NCBI GenBank assembly: GCA_035629935.1
Contig: DASQLQ010000120.1
Span: 1-16,316, forward strand
DNA from: DASQLQ01 sp035629935
Lineage (GTDB): Bacteria > Actinomycetota > CADDZG01 > WHSQ01
Reading direction: 5' to 3'
Length of the DNA stretch: 16,316 bases
Under the pieces are notes generated by a model. It worked only from the letters and a program-made list of their open reading frames with translations. It was not told the DNA's origin and did no database searches. A program made the translations under genes and the position numbers. Each line of letters begins with the position of its first letter. Positions within the stretch are counted from its first letter, which is position 1. This document shows positions 15,988 through 16,316 of this stretch, one piece after another.

Positions 15988-16316
15988 ACGGGCTTAGTCG
16001 CCTTTAACGAGAACGAGAGCGGAAGGTCCGGCTGCCCTTCCGGCAACCACCACGCGCCGTCTCGCTCCTCGAGGAACGGGAGCGGCCATTCGAGGAACGG
16101 GAACTCCTTCAGGAACTCGAGTTGCAGTCCGGCCTCCACTACTGAGGTGACGATCTCGCCCAGACTGTGATTCCACCCGTACACGAACTCTTCTTTGATG
16201 TCGGCCGTTGGATCCGCGTACGAGCCCTCGGTCTCGAATCGAAGCGGTGCGTCTCGTTCGAAGTACGGATACTTGATCACGAGTTCGGTGGGACCCTCGT
16301 CGTCGAAGATGTAGGT
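15984..16316 (-). CDS. Class I SAM-dependent methyltransferase, C-terminal fragment
   Basis: The last 110 residues of a gene whose start lies beyond the right edge; the frame stays open to base 16316. The segment resembles the end of class I methyltransferases: YPYFERDAPLRFETEGSY, then YGWNHSLGEIVTSVVEAGL, then LEFLKEFPFLEWPLPF and a final PLSFSLKATKP strand. In this family the HSLGEIV helix and following strands close the Rossmann fold, while the SAM-binding glycine motif would be upstream and is not visible. A GTG at 16280 is internal, not a start. Substrate cannot be guessed. It converges on the metallopeptidase with a 4-base overlap. Confidence 0.75.
   Translation of the reverse strand, partial: TYIFDDEGPTELVIKYPYFERDAPLRFETEGSYADPTADIKEEFVYGWNHSLGEIVTSVVEAGLQLEFLKEFPFLEWPLPFLEERDGAWWLPEGQPDLPLSFSLKATKPV

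Overview
The window is high-GC, densely packed bacterial DNA, most likely from an actinomycetote. The signs are a mycothiol-type DinB-like protein, a standalone RNase HI next to a DUF164-type zinc-ribbon protein (the arrangement around Rv2228c/Rv2229c of mycobacteria), a minimal-zincin metallopeptidase, several TANNNT -10 boxes placed as in actinobacterial leaderless transcripts, and frequent GTG/TTG starts. I cannot place it to class or genus. No rRNA, tRNA, CRISPR array, insertion sequence or integrase was seen, and no stretch over 300 bases lacks a gene.

Left part, minus strand (1-2284): a vitamin B12 (or related corrinoid) ABC importer in the order btuF-btuC-btuD. Both junctions overlap by 4 bases (GTGA), and btuD runs out of the window just before its Walker A motif. 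A compact cobalamin riboswitch lies upstream of btuF, followed by a leader that can fold so as to cover the btuF ribosome binding site. Upstream of it, also on the minus strand (2335-4809), are an unrecognised lipoprotein, a YdjM-like membrane hydrolase, a short RNase HI and a coiled-coil zinc-ribbon protein.

Middle (4853-7170): a divergent MDMPI/DinB-like protein (plus strand) converges on a secreted subtilisin-like protease (minus strand). The two genes share a CTAG palindrome as their stop codons.

Right part, plus strand (7270-15987): a glycogen-to-trehalose cluster, glgX (treX-like) - treY - GH57 glucanotransferase/amylase - treZ, followed by a minimal-zincin metallopeptidase. In the expected pathway GlgX debranches glycogen into linear maltodextrins, TreY turns the reducing end into a trehalosyl unit, and TreZ releases trehalose. 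The GH57 enzyme between treY and treZ is the non-standard member and may remodel chain lengths for TreY. treZ has no ATG, GTG or TTG that keeps its conserved N-terminus and seems to start at CTG. The metallopeptidase converges on the 3' end of a class I methyltransferase-like gene, again sharing a CTAG stop.

The points most worth checking are the GH57 enzyme inside the trehalose operon, the CTG start of treZ, the repeated TANNNT-N6-start arrangement, and the layout of the riboswitch leader. I saw no clear evidence of a wholly new type of system such as a defence island, reverse transcriptase or novel repeat array.
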